Part shown: positions 1 to 7,646 of the stretch, one piece after another
How the letters are laid out: the number at the start of each line of letters is the position of its first letter
Position numbering within the stretch: the stretch's first letter is position 1
IMG/VR virus record: IMGVR_UViG_3300048112_000058
Coordinates: 1-40,832 of that record
DNA from: a virus
DNA: 40,832 bases
Strand: one strand, 5' to 3'
Program-made: the position numbers and the translations under genes
The notes under the pieces: model-generated
What the model saw: only the letters and a program-made list of their open reading frames with translations
Database searches by the model: none
What the model was told of the DNA's origin: nothing

Positions 1-41
1 CAACTAACAGCGTAACGGTACTTATTAATAGAATAGCTTAA
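1..41 (+). CDS. 3' end of an upstream gene (partial, uncertain)
   Basis: The frame starting at base 3 is open from the window edge and ends at a TAA at 39-41, giving a short hydrophobic, beta-like tail (TNSVTVLINRIA). The stop is 12 bases before the next ATG, the tight spacing seen throughout the late region, so it may be the end of another virion gene. Twelve residues are too few to assign a function, and the frame could be open by chance. Confidence 0.3.
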   Translation, partial: TNSVTVLINRIA

Positions 42-53
42 AATTAAAAAACT

Positions 54-455
54 ATGGCAACAATTTTTAACTGGGACTGCAAGACAGTAGATGCATACCC
101 ATTAGTGGGGGAAGATTCAGATGTGGTGTACAACGTACACTGGATAGTAACGGGTGTATCAGACCAACTAGACCCGCAGGGTAATCCCTATCAGGCTAGG
201 AGTATTGGTACTCAGGCGTTAAGCACGGATGACATTACAGACTTTATACCCTTTGGGGACTTGACAAACGAAATTGTTGTTGAGTGGACTAAGGGTGCAA
301 TGGGAGAGTTTGATGTTACTTCTGTAGAGAACGGTATACAGAATAGTATTGATCTTCAAATCACTCCAGTATCAGTGACACTTATTGTGGGGGGAGAACC
401 ACAGCCACCAGTAGAGGAAGAGCCAGTAGAGGCTGAACCAGAGGAGGAGATATAA
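54..455 (+). CDS. Small virion-associated phage protein, 133 aa
   Basis: A 133-aa acidic protein. Its first 110 residues follow a pattern I recognise from small proteins near tail genes of many podoviruses and cyanophages: an N-terminal F-W pair, a 'VVxxVHWxVTG' strand near residues 24-34, a 'DFIPFGDLT' stretch near 62-70 and a following 'VVEWTKG' strand. No enzymatic motif is visible. The last 20 or so residues are a Pro/Glu-rich low-complexity tail, probably disordered. The start is an ATG after an A-rich leader. It lies directly upstream of the tail fibre gene, which suggests a tail or fibre-related role, but that is inferred from position only. Confidence 0.7.
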   Translation: MATIFNWDCKTVDAYPLVGEDSDVVYNVHWIVTGVSDQLDPQGNPYQARSIGTQALSTDDITDFIPFGDLTNEIVVEWTKGAMGEFDVTSVENGIQNSIDLQITPVSVTLIVGGEPQPPVEEEPVEAEPEEEI

Positions 456-491
456 TACCAACCTATAAAATATAATACAATTTAATACCCT

Positions 492-3248
492 ATGGCAATT
501 AGATTTTTAAACAGTCAGTCTATTGATGGAGAGCTTACGGTAACAGAAAACGTAGGTATAGGTATTGCTACTCCAGATTCACCATTGCACATATGGTTTG
601 ATGATAACAATGCAGCAGAGAAGGTATTCCTTAATGTAGAAAGTGGTTACGGATCTGATAATCCTATCTTCCAAGTAGGAACACAACTAGGAGAAGGTTT
701 TATGCGGCTAAAAGATAAATTTGATGTTTCTAAAATTGAATTATTATCAAGTGGAAATTCTTATTTTAATGGAGGCAACGTAGGTATAGGCACTACTACC
801 CCTGGTCATCTTCTTGATGTACAAGCTGTTACTGATCCTTCTATTAGAGTACGTTCTTCAGGCACAGGAACTTCAGATGATGCCTTAGTTAGAATAAGAA
901 TTGGGGGAACTACTGCATCTAGTATTATTGCCTTTGGGGATTCCGCATTAAGTACTTCTGGTATGATTAGATATTCACATAGTGTTGATGCTATGCGTTT
1001 ATATACAGCAGGAACAGAAAAAATGCGTATCTCATCAACTGGTAATGTAGGTATAGGGAATACAAATCCCATAGCTAAATTATATGTAGATGGTGGAATA
1101 TTAGGAGGCACTGCAGGAGATGATGTTGCTTTGCTTAGTTTAAAAACTTTAACTGGTAATACTGATACTTTACAATTTACATCTGAGAGATTAACCACAG
1201 GAACAGATTGGACTCATGCAGCACAAAGAATACAGAGAAAAGTAGATAGTACCTTAATGGGGTATATGCAGTTTGGATCTATGAATGATGATCTGATTAC
1301 GTTTGGTGAGGGTAATACTGAACGAATGCGTATTAATGGGGATGGTAAAGTCGGAATAGGAACTACAAGCCCATCAGAAAAACTAGAAGTAGTTGGAAAT
1401 GTAGAAATATCAAATAACTTATTGACAGGTAATAATATTACTGCAAGAGCTGCTACTACACAATCATCTATACTAGAATTAGGATCAGGCAGAACAGGAA
1501 ATGGTTATGCTTATATAGATTTAGTAGGAGATGCTACTTATTCAGATTATGGACTTAGGATTATTAGAGCTAATACTGGAGCTAACACATCTAGTACAAT
1601 TAACCACAGAGGAACAGGTAATTTTAAATTAAAAAATTCAGAAGCTGCTCCTATTACCTTTGAGACTACTAATACAGAAAAGATGCGTATTACCGCAGCT
1701 GGTAATGTAGGTATGGGGACTACGAATCCAGATAAATTATTGGTAGTGTCAGGAGATGGTGCTGAAATAGTTATTAATGATACAGATACTACAGATAATC
1801 CAAGACTAAGATTTAGAGAAAGTGGAACAACTAGCGGAAGTATTTATACAGATGCAGGTGAGCTAATATTTGACTCAAGCACATCTGAAAAGATGCGTAT
1901 TGATTCATCAGGTAACGTAGGTATAGGAACTACTAGTCCAAGTGCAAAACTTACAGTGCAAGGTAACGCTAGAATAACAGGTGCTTACTATGATTCAAGC
2001 AATTCACCAGGAACAAGCGGTAAAGTATTATCTTCTACAGCAACTGGTACATCTTGGATAGAAGCTGCTAGTGGAGGAGGTAAGTTCGTAGATGGTACAG
2101 ACACTAACGATGCAGTATACACTACAGGCAACGTAGGTATAGGGACTACAAGTCCTGATGTATCTCTTGAAGTTGAAGGGCCGCATATTAGTGGTATTGG
2201 AATGTTTCTTTTAGATGGAGACACCCATGCATATATGACTATGGATTCTGCAACAGGATCTAATTCAGGACTCTTTTTTAAAGAAAATTCAGCTAATAGG
2301 TGGCTTATTGATTATCAGTCATCAAGTAATTTTTTGAGGTTTTATGACTACTCAGGAGCTGCAGGGGTAAGGATGGTTATAGAAGACTCAACAGGTAACG
2401 TAGGAATAGGAACTACAACTCCATCACAACCACTCCATGTAACTGGAAATATATTATCTAATGGAGTACTTTATGGGGACACAGGAATTTACTCAGATGG
2501 TTATATTACTGCTGATGGGAATATCACAACTTACAATGATTTACAGGTTGACGGTAGTGCAGAAATAGGAGGCAGTACAGGTCTAGGCACTTCAAGTCCT
2601 ACTCAAAAACTTCATGTAAATGGAAACGCTAGGGTCACAGGTGCTTATTATGATTCAAATAATCTACCAGGAACAAGTGGACAAGTATTGTCATCTACTG
2701 CAACAGGTACATCTTGGGTAAATGAGGGGAGTAGTGTTGGTGTGTCATCTATAATAGCAGGAACAAATATTACCATTTCTCCTACAGGCGGGACTGGTGC
2801 GGTTACTATTAACGCATCAGGCGGAGGCGGAGGCGGTGGTAGTAGAACTGCCTCTTTTAATTCTGCGTTTTTTCAATCAGGTAATGGTAATTATTATCTT
2901 CCTATTTCTACTGAGAGTGAACAAACATCAAGGCAGCGAGGTAATACCATAGTCCCTCCATTTAATGCGTATTTAAAAAGTGTTACTATGACTCATACAT
3001 CAGTTAATGCTCCTACATCTGGAACAAGGATTTTGACAATGCAGGATTCAAGTGGTACTACTATAGAAGCTATAACTGTAAATTACAATGACTATGTATC
3101 GGTGGGGGTTGGCAGATATACATGGACATTTACATTTACCTCATCAGCCCAAATCTCTGCTGGAAGACCTTTTTGGATTTATGGTACTAACAACTTTAAT
3201 GTAGGTTGGGGAAATGCAATATATACTATTCTTTTAGAAGAACAATAA
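492..3248 (+). CDS. Tail fibre protein built of repeated VGIGTTSP modules
   Basis: A 918-aa fibrous protein. The motif [NK]VGIGTT[ST]P followed by 'xxLxVxGN' occurs about nine times between roughly residues 20 and 730, often preceded by 'TEKMRIxxxG'. This is a classic beta-helical or triple-beta shaft repeat of phage tail fibres. The shaft contains two near-identical 'GAYYDS..PGTSG.VLSSTATGTSW' segments encoded by a duplicated 93-bp stretch. A Gly run at about residues 776-784 separates the shaft from a non-repetitive C-terminal domain (about 785-918, ending NAIYTILLEEQ), probably the receptor-binding tip. Its DNA is visibly more AT-rich than the terminase and portal genes, suggesting separate ancestry. 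A TAnnTTTG promoter word follows the stop. Confidence 0.85.
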   Translation: MAIRFLNSQSIDGELTVTENVGIGIATPDSPLHIWFDDNNAAEKVFLNVESGYGSDNPIFQVGTQLGEGFMRLKDKFDVSKIELLSSGNSYFNGGNVGIGTTTPGHLLDVQAVTDPSIRVRSSGTGTSDDALVRIRIGGTTASSIIAFGDSALSTSGMIRYSHSVDAMRLYTAGTEKMRISSTGNVGIGNTNPIAKLYVDGGILGGTAGDDVALLSLKTLTGNTDTLQFTSERLTTGTDWTHAAQRIQRKVDSTLMGYMQFGSMNDDLITFGEGNTERMRINGDGKVGIGTTSPSEKLEVVGNVEISNNLLTGNNITARAATTQSSILELGSGRTGNGYAYIDLVGDATYSDYGLRIIRANTGANTSSTINHRGTGNFKLKNSEAAPITFETTNTEKMRITAAGNVGMGTTNPDKLLVVSGDGAEIVINDTDTTDNPRLRFRESGTTSGSIYTDAGELIFDSSTSEKMRIDSSGNVGIGTTSPSAKLTVQGNARITGAYYDSSNSPGTSGKVLSSTATGTSWIEAASGGGKFVDGTDTNDAVYTTGNVGIGTTSPDVSLEVEGPHISGIGMFLLDGDTHAYMTMDSATGSNSGLFFKENSANRWLIDYQSSSNFLRFYDYSGAAGVRMVIEDSTGNVGIGTTTPSQPLHVTGNILSNGVLYGDTGIYSDGYITADGNITTYNDLQVDGSAEIGGSTGLGTSSPTQKLHVNGNARVTGAYYDSNNLPGTSGQVLSSTATGTSWVNEGSSVGVSSIIAGTNITISPTGGTGAVTINASGGGGGGGSRTASFNSAFFQSGNGNYYLPISTESEQTSRQRGNTIVPPFNAYLKSVTMTHTSVNAPTSGTRILTMQDSSGTTIEAITVNYNDYVSVGVGRYTWTFTFTSSAQISAGRPFWIYGTNNFNVGWGNAIYTILLEEQ
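1965..2057 (+). repeat. Intragenic 93-bp direct repeat, copy 1
   Basis: The stretch from 'aacgctag' to 'acatcttgg' recurs at 2625-2717 with scattered substitutions and no indels. It encodes the NARITGAYYDS to TGTSW segment of the fibre shaft. The copies keep the same reading frame, so loss or gain of the intervening 660 bp by recombination would leave the frame intact. Confidence 0.85.
2625..2717 (+). repeat. Intragenic 93-bp direct repeat, copy 2
   Basis: Second copy of the 1965-2057 segment, same length and frame, encoding NARVTGAYYDS to TGTSW. Many of the differences from copy 1 are synonymous third-position changes, which points to an old duplication kept by selection on the shaft structure. 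Confidence 0.85.
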
Positions 3249-3254
3249 ATTTAC

Positions 3255-3262
3255 TATCTTTG
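3255..3262 (+). promoter_or_regulatory. Bacteroidota -7 promoter element TATCTTTG
   Basis: TATCTTTG matches the TAnnTTTG word recognised by the primary sigma factor of Bacteroidota. It lies in the short gap after the fibre gene, 30 bases before the next ATG, with an AT-rich leader in between. A clear -33 TTG-type box at the right spacing is not evident. The same word recurs at 13575 and 22407, both in intergenic gaps upstream of plus-strand genes. Confidence 0.6.
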
Positions 3263-3292
3263 TGTTACTGATAACTAATTAAATTTAATATA

Positions 3293-3547
3293 ATGAGTAA
3301 AAGTAAAGAACAGGTGATGTTAACCGCAGACGAGTTAACAGCTATACAGGAGCTAAACAATAAGTTCATGCAAATAAAGGTTGCAATTGCAGACACTGTA
3401 ATTCAACAGCAGCAACTTACCGCAGAGATTGGTTTGGTACAAAAAGATTTTAAGGAGCAGGAACTATTGCTTGCTGAAAAATATGGGAAGAATGCTACCA
3501 TCAACCTACAGGATGGTGAGGTAACTCAACCCGAAGAAAAAAAATAA
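3293..3547 (+). CDS. Small coiled-coil protein, 84 aa
   Basis: An 84-aa, Glu/Gln/Lys-rich protein whose residues 12-62 have the heptad-like hydrophobic spacing of a long helix or coiled coil (ELTAIQELNNKF, then a QQQQ stretch and an 'EIGLVQKDFKEQE' helix). It ends with 'KYGKNATINLQDGEV' and a charged tail. Similar short helical proteins sit beside tail fibre genes in flavobacterial phages, where they may help fibre folding or attachment; that role is an inference. The gene follows the TATCTTTG promoter word and is 3 bases ahead of the next ATG, so the two are probably co-transcribed. Confidence 0.7.
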   Translation: MSKSKEQVMLTADELTAIQELNNKFMQIKVAIADTVIQQQQLTAEIGLVQKDFKEQELLLAEKYGKNATINLQDGEVTQPEEKK

Positions 3548-3550
3548 AAC

Positions 3551-4339
3551 ATGGCACGGATAAGTAACACAACGGCATACCCTCAGATTGCTACCTTAGA
3601 CACAGATGACTACATACTATTAACCGACAAGGGTAATAAGTTAATGACAAAGTCTTGTAGCATAGGTAAGCTCCAGGAAAAGTTTGGTATTGACACACTG
3701 GTTGCCCACGTGGAGGTAACACCTGCTGACCTGTTATCCTTATCTACGTCAAACAAGGTTATTATACCTAGCCCTGGTGTTGATAAGGTTATAGATGTTA
3801 TATCTTTAGCTGTAAACACTGTGCCAGGAACAACTGCATATAACTTTACTGACCCACTAGAGTTTGTGTCTGCGGTTGACCAAGCGATTAGGGCTGCGGG
3901 GACTACAACGGGACAAGCACCAGGGCCAGTTGGAGACCCTCAGAATCAAATAGTAGACAACGCTGCTACGTTTATAACAAGCGGGGTAAGGCCTGGAGAT
4001 ATAGCAACATATACAATTCTAGGTGTTGTAACTAACACGGTGGTGACAAACGTAATATCCGAAACACGGCTACGGGTGGTGGCAGAAAACCTTGATACTT
4101 CTCCAGTTGCGTATATAATATATACCCCTGATAATACTGTGGCACTTGGAACTATTCCTGCGGTCGATATGAACACCGTAAATGAACGGGTATATAAACT
4201 GGTTCAGCCATCTTCAAACTACCACATGGGTGCTGGAAGTCCACTTAGGTTAAAGTGTGAATCCAACCCAGCTGATGGTAATGGTAAGATGTTTGTTAAT
4301 ATATTTTACAGGGTACTAACGATAGGTACTTCATTTTAA
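3551..4339 (+). CDS. Beta-rich virion structural protein with an inserted ~80-aa module
   Basis: A 262-aa protein without catalytic motifs. Its N-terminus (MARISNTTAYPQI, then a 'DDYILLTDKGN' stretch) and C-terminus (MGAGSPLRLKCES, then an 'NIFYRVLTIGTSF' end) look like parts of one domain. Between them, residues 113-195 form a distinct module (ATFITSGVRPGD, TNTVV, ISETRLRV, SPVAYIIY) that also occurs in the 323-aa protein at 13598 with about half the residues identical. A virion or tail decoration role is inferred from the module, composition and position. The ATG follows the previous stop by 3 bases. Confidence 0.65.
   Translation: MARISNTTAYPQIATLDTDDYILLTDKGNKLMTKSCSIGKLQEKFGIDTLVAHVEVTPADLLSLSTSNKVIIPSPGVDKVIDVISLAVNTVPGTTAYNFTDPLEFVSAVDQAIRAAGTTTGQAPGPVGDPQNQIVDNAATFITSGVRPGDIATYTILGVVTNTVVTNVISETRLRVVAENLDTSPVAYIIYTPDNTVALGTIPAVDMNTVNERVYKLVQPSSNYHMGAGSPLRLKCESNPADGNGKMFVNIFYRVLTIGTSF
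3887..4135 (+). repeat. Shared structural module, copy A
   Basis: Encodes residues 113-195 of the 262-aa protein. It is similar in protein and visibly in DNA (it opens with 'attagggctgcggggactac' against 'attagggctacgggtactac') to 13949-14182 in an unrelated gene. Copy A carries a few extra residues near its start (PGPVGDP). It looks like a small beta-sandwich inserted as a unit. Confidence 0.75.
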
Positions 4340-4348
4340 TCTAATACT

Positions 4349-4573
4349 TTGGACATAAGAAAGATATCCATAGGAGCAGACTATAAGTCTGGGGCAATGC
4401 ATTACATTGCGGGACAGGATGTTTTAGGTGGAAAATACTGCATCCATTTGATTCAGTATGACCATGAGGATTTTTCTTATAGGATATGGATTCGTAACAA
4501 GGACGAGGTCTTGCTATGGAAGGAGTTCAAGAAGACGATGCCTATATCGCTGGAGTACAACATAAACTTTTAA
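4349..4573 (+). CDS. Small conserved phage protein, 74 aa (TTG start)
   Basis: A 74-aa protein beginning at a TTG 10 bases after the preceding stop; no in-frame ATG gives a near-complete product. The opening DIRKISIGADYKSG and the central 'MHYIAGQDVLGG' to 'YRIWIRNKDEVLLWKEF' are the sort of compact beta-rich sequence that recurs upstream of terminase genes in marine podoviruses, as far as I recall. The function is unknown. The stop TAA shares its last A with the ATG of the next gene (TAATG), so the two genes are probably translationally coupled. Confidence 0.65.
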   Translation: MDIRKISIGADYKSGAMHYIAGQDVLGGKYCIHLIQYDHEDFSYRIWIRNKDEVLLWKEFKKTMPISLEYNINF

Positions 4574-5139
4574 TGCAATCACCATACTCATTTATTGTAA
4601 AGCCTGTAAAGGGCAGGCGCTATGACAACATAAGGGTATACGGTGATAGGGACTTAATCATCAGCGTATCTGAGGAGGATCACACCGTAGCTAATCGCTA
4701 TGCAGAGGTAGTCAGCGTACCCATGGGGTACGAAGGAGAGGTATCTAAGGGAGATACTATACTTGTACACCACAATGTATTCAAGTACTACAACGATATA
4801 TACGGCAGGCAGAAGAGTGGCAGGAGCTGGCTCAAGGACAACCTATTTATTGTAGACTTCGATCAGTTCTTTTTATACAAGAAGGGAGATGAGTGGAAGG
4901 CATTTGATAAGTACTGCTTTGTAAAACCAATCAAAAAGAAGGACTCTTACATTATAGGCAGCGGGGTAAAAGAAGAGCCACTACATGGAGAGTTAGTGTA
5001 CCTCAACGACCAGTTAGTAGAGCTTGGTTTAGAGAAGGGGGACAGCATATGCTTCGAGCCTTTCAGTGAGTACATGTTTGATATAGAGGGCCAGAAGTTG
5101 TTTAGGATGTACACCAGCAATATAACCATCAAGCTATAG
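4573..5139 (+). CDS. Probable tandem GroES-fold (co-chaperonin-like) protein
   Basis: A 188-aa protein when started at the ATG in the TAATG overlap. An earlier in-frame ATG at 4516 would add 19 residues but overlap the previous gene by 58 bases, so I prefer 4573. Two halves each show the Cpn10 barrel pattern. Half one has 'FIVKPVKG', 'AEVVSVP', 'VSKGDTILVHHNVF' and 'NLFIVDFDQFFLYK'. Half two has 'YCFVKPIK', 'HGELVYLN', 'LEKGDSICFEPFSEY' and 'FDIEGQKLFRMYTSNI', like the GroES 'VGDxVLF...dGeeylilresDIla' end. Phage co-chaperonins such as T4 gp31 adapt GroEL for capsid folding, and this gene sits with the head genes. The fold call is by eye; an unrelated beta-barrel remains possible. Confidence 0.5.
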   Translation: MQSPYSFIVKPVKGRRYDNIRVYGDRDLIISVSEEDHTVANRYAEVVSVPMGYEGEVSKGDTILVHHNVFKYYNDIYGRQKSGRSWLKDNLFIVDFDQFFLYKKGDEWKAFDKYCFVKPIKKKDSYIIGSGVKEEPLHGELVYLNDQLVELGLEKGDSICFEPFSEYMFDIEGQKLFRMYTSNITIKL

Positions 5140-5140
5140 T

Positions 5141-5458
5141 ATGGATATAAGGGAACTAAAGATACAGATAATTCAAGCAGGAAAAAACTCTGTGCAGCAC
5201 TTGATTCAGGTAGCCAACGAGAAGATAATAAAGATAGACCCAGAGGATGAGCTTGCGGCTGACAGACTAAAGAACGCTGCGGCTGCTAAGAAGCTTGCTA
5301 TCTTTGATGCCTTCGATATACTTCAGCGTATACAGGAGGAGGAAGACAGGATCAATGGCGTGGAAAGAGAAAAAAATAACTTACCAAAAGGATTTGCAGA
5401 ATCAAAGTCAAAATCGCTAAAACACAAAACAACACGACACTATACCCTCAAGCGTTAG
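5141..5458 (+). CDS. Probable terminase small subunit
   Basis: A 105-aa helical, charged protein directly upstream of the large terminase gene. Residues 1-75 (ELKIQIIQAGKNSV, then an 'ELAADRLKNAAAAKKLAIFD' helix and 'AFDILQRIQEEED') match what I remember of proteins at this position in marine podoviruses. A small terminase recognises phage DNA and hands it to the large subunit, but no HTH is obvious here. The ATG is one base after the previous stop. The last 35 residues are basic and overlap an alternative frame (5355-5420) that appears to be the true N-terminus of the large subunit, so this C-terminal tail may be partly a by-product of that overlap. Confidence 0.5.
   Translation: MDIRELKIQIIQAGKNSVQHLIQVANEKIIKIDPEDELAADRLKNAAAAKKLAIFDAFDILQRIQEEEDRINGVEREKNNLPKGFAESKSKSLKHKTTRHYTLKR
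5355..5420 (+). pseudogene. Candidate N-terminal exon-like fragment of TerL, ended by TAA
   Basis: An ATG at 5355 opens the same frame as the large terminase and encodes 21 residues (MAWKEKKITYQKDLQNQSQN plus R) before a TAA at 5418-5420. Beyond the stop the frame stays open without any ATG, GTG or TTG until 5517, yet the intervening translation (KQHDTIPSSVRKLKN, then HKSWVYGYDEKYDI) looks conserved and coding. A nonsense change, a sequencing error, readthrough or another start is needed to express it. Confidence 0.45.
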
Positions 5459-5516
5459 GAAGCTAAAGAACAGACACAAGTCCTGGGTCTATGGCTACGA
5501 TGAGAAGTATGATATC

Positions 5517-7646
5517 GTGGTTATATCTCGTGACGGGACTATCGGAGATATATACAACATAAACAACCTAAAGGTTGCCCTACCACATACACCTAAAGAC
5601 CCATACAAGAGGTCTACTGAAAAAGCGTCTCAGTACTGGGAGGCATCAGAGTACTCCAAGGAGTTAAAGAGGATATCAACAATATTTCAGTGGCACAACA
5701 TGCCCCTTAGTTTTAAGGAGAGGTGGGTGGACTACATAGAGAAAGAGTTTAATAGGAGGGACTTAGGTTACTGGTTCTATAACAATGGAGTTCCTACATA
5801 TATTACAGGTTCTCATTATATGTATCTACAGTGGACTAAGATTGATGTTGGACTACCAGACTTTAGGGAGGCCAATAGGGTGTTCTATATATACTGGGAG
5901 GCTTGCAAGGCAGACAAGAGAAGCTTTGGTATATGCTACCTAAAGATTAGGAGGTCAGGGTTTTCTTACATGGGTTCTGAGGAGTGTGTAAACATGGCTA
6001 CGCTTGCTAGGGATGCTCGTGTAGGTATACTGTCAAAGACAGGGTCTGATGCAAAGAAGATGTTTACAGACAAGGTTGTTCCCATATCAAACAACTACCC
6101 ATTCTTCTTTAAGCCTATACAGGACGGTATGGATAAGCCTAAGACAGAGCTTGCTTACAGAGTCCCTGCGTCTAAGATTACAAAAAAGAATATGTTCCTC
6201 ATAGACGAAGAGGAAAAGCTTGAGGGGCTTGATACCACTATTGACTGGAAGAATACTTCAGACAACAGCTATGATGGTGAGAAGCTAAAGCTACTTATAC
6301 ATGACGAGAGTGGAAAGTGGGACAAGCCAGACAATATACTAAACAACTGGCGTGTTACTAAAACATGTCTCAGGCTGGGTAGTAAGGTTGTGGGTAAGTG
6401 CATGATGGGTTCTACGTCTAATGCCTTGGATAAGGGTGGGAGGAATTTTAAACAATTATACTACGACTCTGATGTATCTAAGAGGAACTCAAACGGACAG
6501 ACTAAGAGTGGCCTGTATAACCTATTCATTCCTATGGAGTGGAACATGGAGGGGTTTATAGACCAGTATGGAATGCCTGTGTTAAAGACACCAATCAAGC
6601 CAGTGATGGGTATTGACGAAGAGCTTATTAGCCAGGGTGCTATTGACTACTGGGACAACGAGGTTAGTTCTCTAACATCAGACCCCGATGCACTTAATGA
6701 GTTCTACAGGCAGTTTCCTCGTAGCGAGTCTCATGCTTTTAGGGATGAGAGTAAGCAGTCTATATTTAACCTAACCAAGATATACCAACAGATAGATTAC
6801 AACGACTCCCTTATAAGGGAACACTTTGTAACTCAGGGTTCGTTTAGTTGGAAGGATGGCATCAAGGACAGCAAGGTAGTTTGGACTCCAAATAAAAGAG
6901 GCAGATTTTTTGTAACTTACATGCCTAAACCTGCGTTACAGAATAATGTAATAAGGAGGAATGGTAGATTTTTTCCAGGCAACGAACACCTTGGAACTTT
7001 TGGATGCGATTCCTACGATATATCTGGAGTAGTTGTGGGCAAGGGGTCTAATGGTTCTTTGCATGGTTTGACTAAGTTTTCTATGGAGGAGATACCAAGT
7101 AATCATTTCTTCTTGGAGTACATAGCCAGGCCTCAGACTGCTGAGATATTCTTTGAGGAGGTGTTGATGGCGTGTGTGTTCTTTGGTATGCCTATCCTAT
7201 GTGAGAACAATAAACCTCGTTTACTGTATCACTTCAAGAACAGGGGGTATAGAGGGTTCTCTTTAAACCGACCAGACAAGGCTTACTCAAAGCTGTCTAA
7301 GACAGAGAAGGAGTTGGGTGGTATACCTAACACATCCCAGGATGTAAAGCAGTCACACGCATCTGCTATTGAGTCTTATATAGAAAAATATGTAGGACTA
7401 GATGAGACTGGTATATATAGAACTGAGGGAGACATGGGGGACGTATACTTTGAAAGAACCTTAGAGGACTGGGCAAAGTTTGATATCAACAACAGGACAA
7501 AGTTTGATGCGTCTATAAGTTCAGGTCTGGCTATAATGGCTAACCAAAAACACCTATATACACCGTTAAAAGAAAATAAAAAAATAAGCATTAAATTTGC
7601 AACATATAACAACACTGACTCCCGCAGTAGAATAATAAATAGATGA
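5517..7646 (+). CDS. terL: Terminase large subunit (ATPase-nuclease)
   Basis: The packaging motor: an N-terminal ATPase drives DNA into the procapsid and a C-terminal RNase H-like nuclease cuts it. Numbered from the GTG at 5517 (709 aa), a degenerate Walker A region is at about 143-153 (KIRRSGFSYMG), Walker B at 257-265 (LKLLIHDES) and a coupling motif at 296-302 (MMGSTSN). Nuclease acidic residues are D498 (FGCDS), E563 (ILCEN) and D664 (KFDAS). The GTG is only the first standard start in the open stretch. Coding-looking sequence extends upstream to a TAA at 5418 and, past it, to an ATG at 5355, so the true N-terminus is unresolved. The stop overlaps the portal ATG (ATGA), indicating coupling. 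Confidence 0.9.
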   Translation: MVISRDGTIGDIYNINNLKVALPHTPKDPYKRSTEKASQYWEASEYSKELKRISTIFQWHNMPLSFKERWVDYIEKEFNRRDLGYWFYNNGVPTYITGSHYMYLQWTKIDVGLPDFREANRVFYIYWEACKADKRSFGICYLKIRRSGFSYMGSEECVNMATLARDARVGILSKTGSDAKKMFTDKVVPISNNYPFFFKPIQDGMDKPKTELAYRVPASKITKKNMFLIDEEEKLEGLDTTIDWKNTSDNSYDGEKLKLLIHDESGKWDKPDNILNNWRVTKTCLRLGSKVVGKCMMGSTSNALDKGGRNFKQLYYDSDVSKRNSNGQTKSGLYNLFIPMEWNMEGFIDQYGMPVLKTPIKPVMGIDEELISQGAIDYWDNEVSSLTSDPDALNEFYRQFPRSESHAFRDESKQSIFNLTKIYQQIDYNDSLIREHFVTQGSFSWKDGIKDSKVVWTPNKRGRFFVTYMPKPALQNNVIRRNGRFFPGNEHLGTFGCDSYDISGVVVGKGSNGSLHGLTKFSMEEIPSNHFFLEYIARPQTAEIFFEEVLMACVFFGMPILCENNKPRLLYHFKNRGYRGFSLNRPDKAYSKLSKTEKELGGIPNTSQDVKQSHASAIESYIEKYVGLDETGIYRTEGDMGDVYFERTLEDWAKFDINNRTKFDASISSGLAIMANQKHLYTPLKENKKISIKFATYNNTDSRSRIINR

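Noticed and set aside
4516-4572. Earlier in-frame ATG for the GroES-like gene, adding 19 residues
   Set aside because: It overlaps the previous gene by 58 bases; the ATG at 4573 forms a TAATG junction and the product then starts right at the barrel sequence.
5418-5420. Genome-wide TAA reassignment as the explanation for the TerL stop
   Set aside because: TAA ends many other genes here at sensible places (for example 4339, 10130 region genes, 12707), so it works as a stop in this genome.
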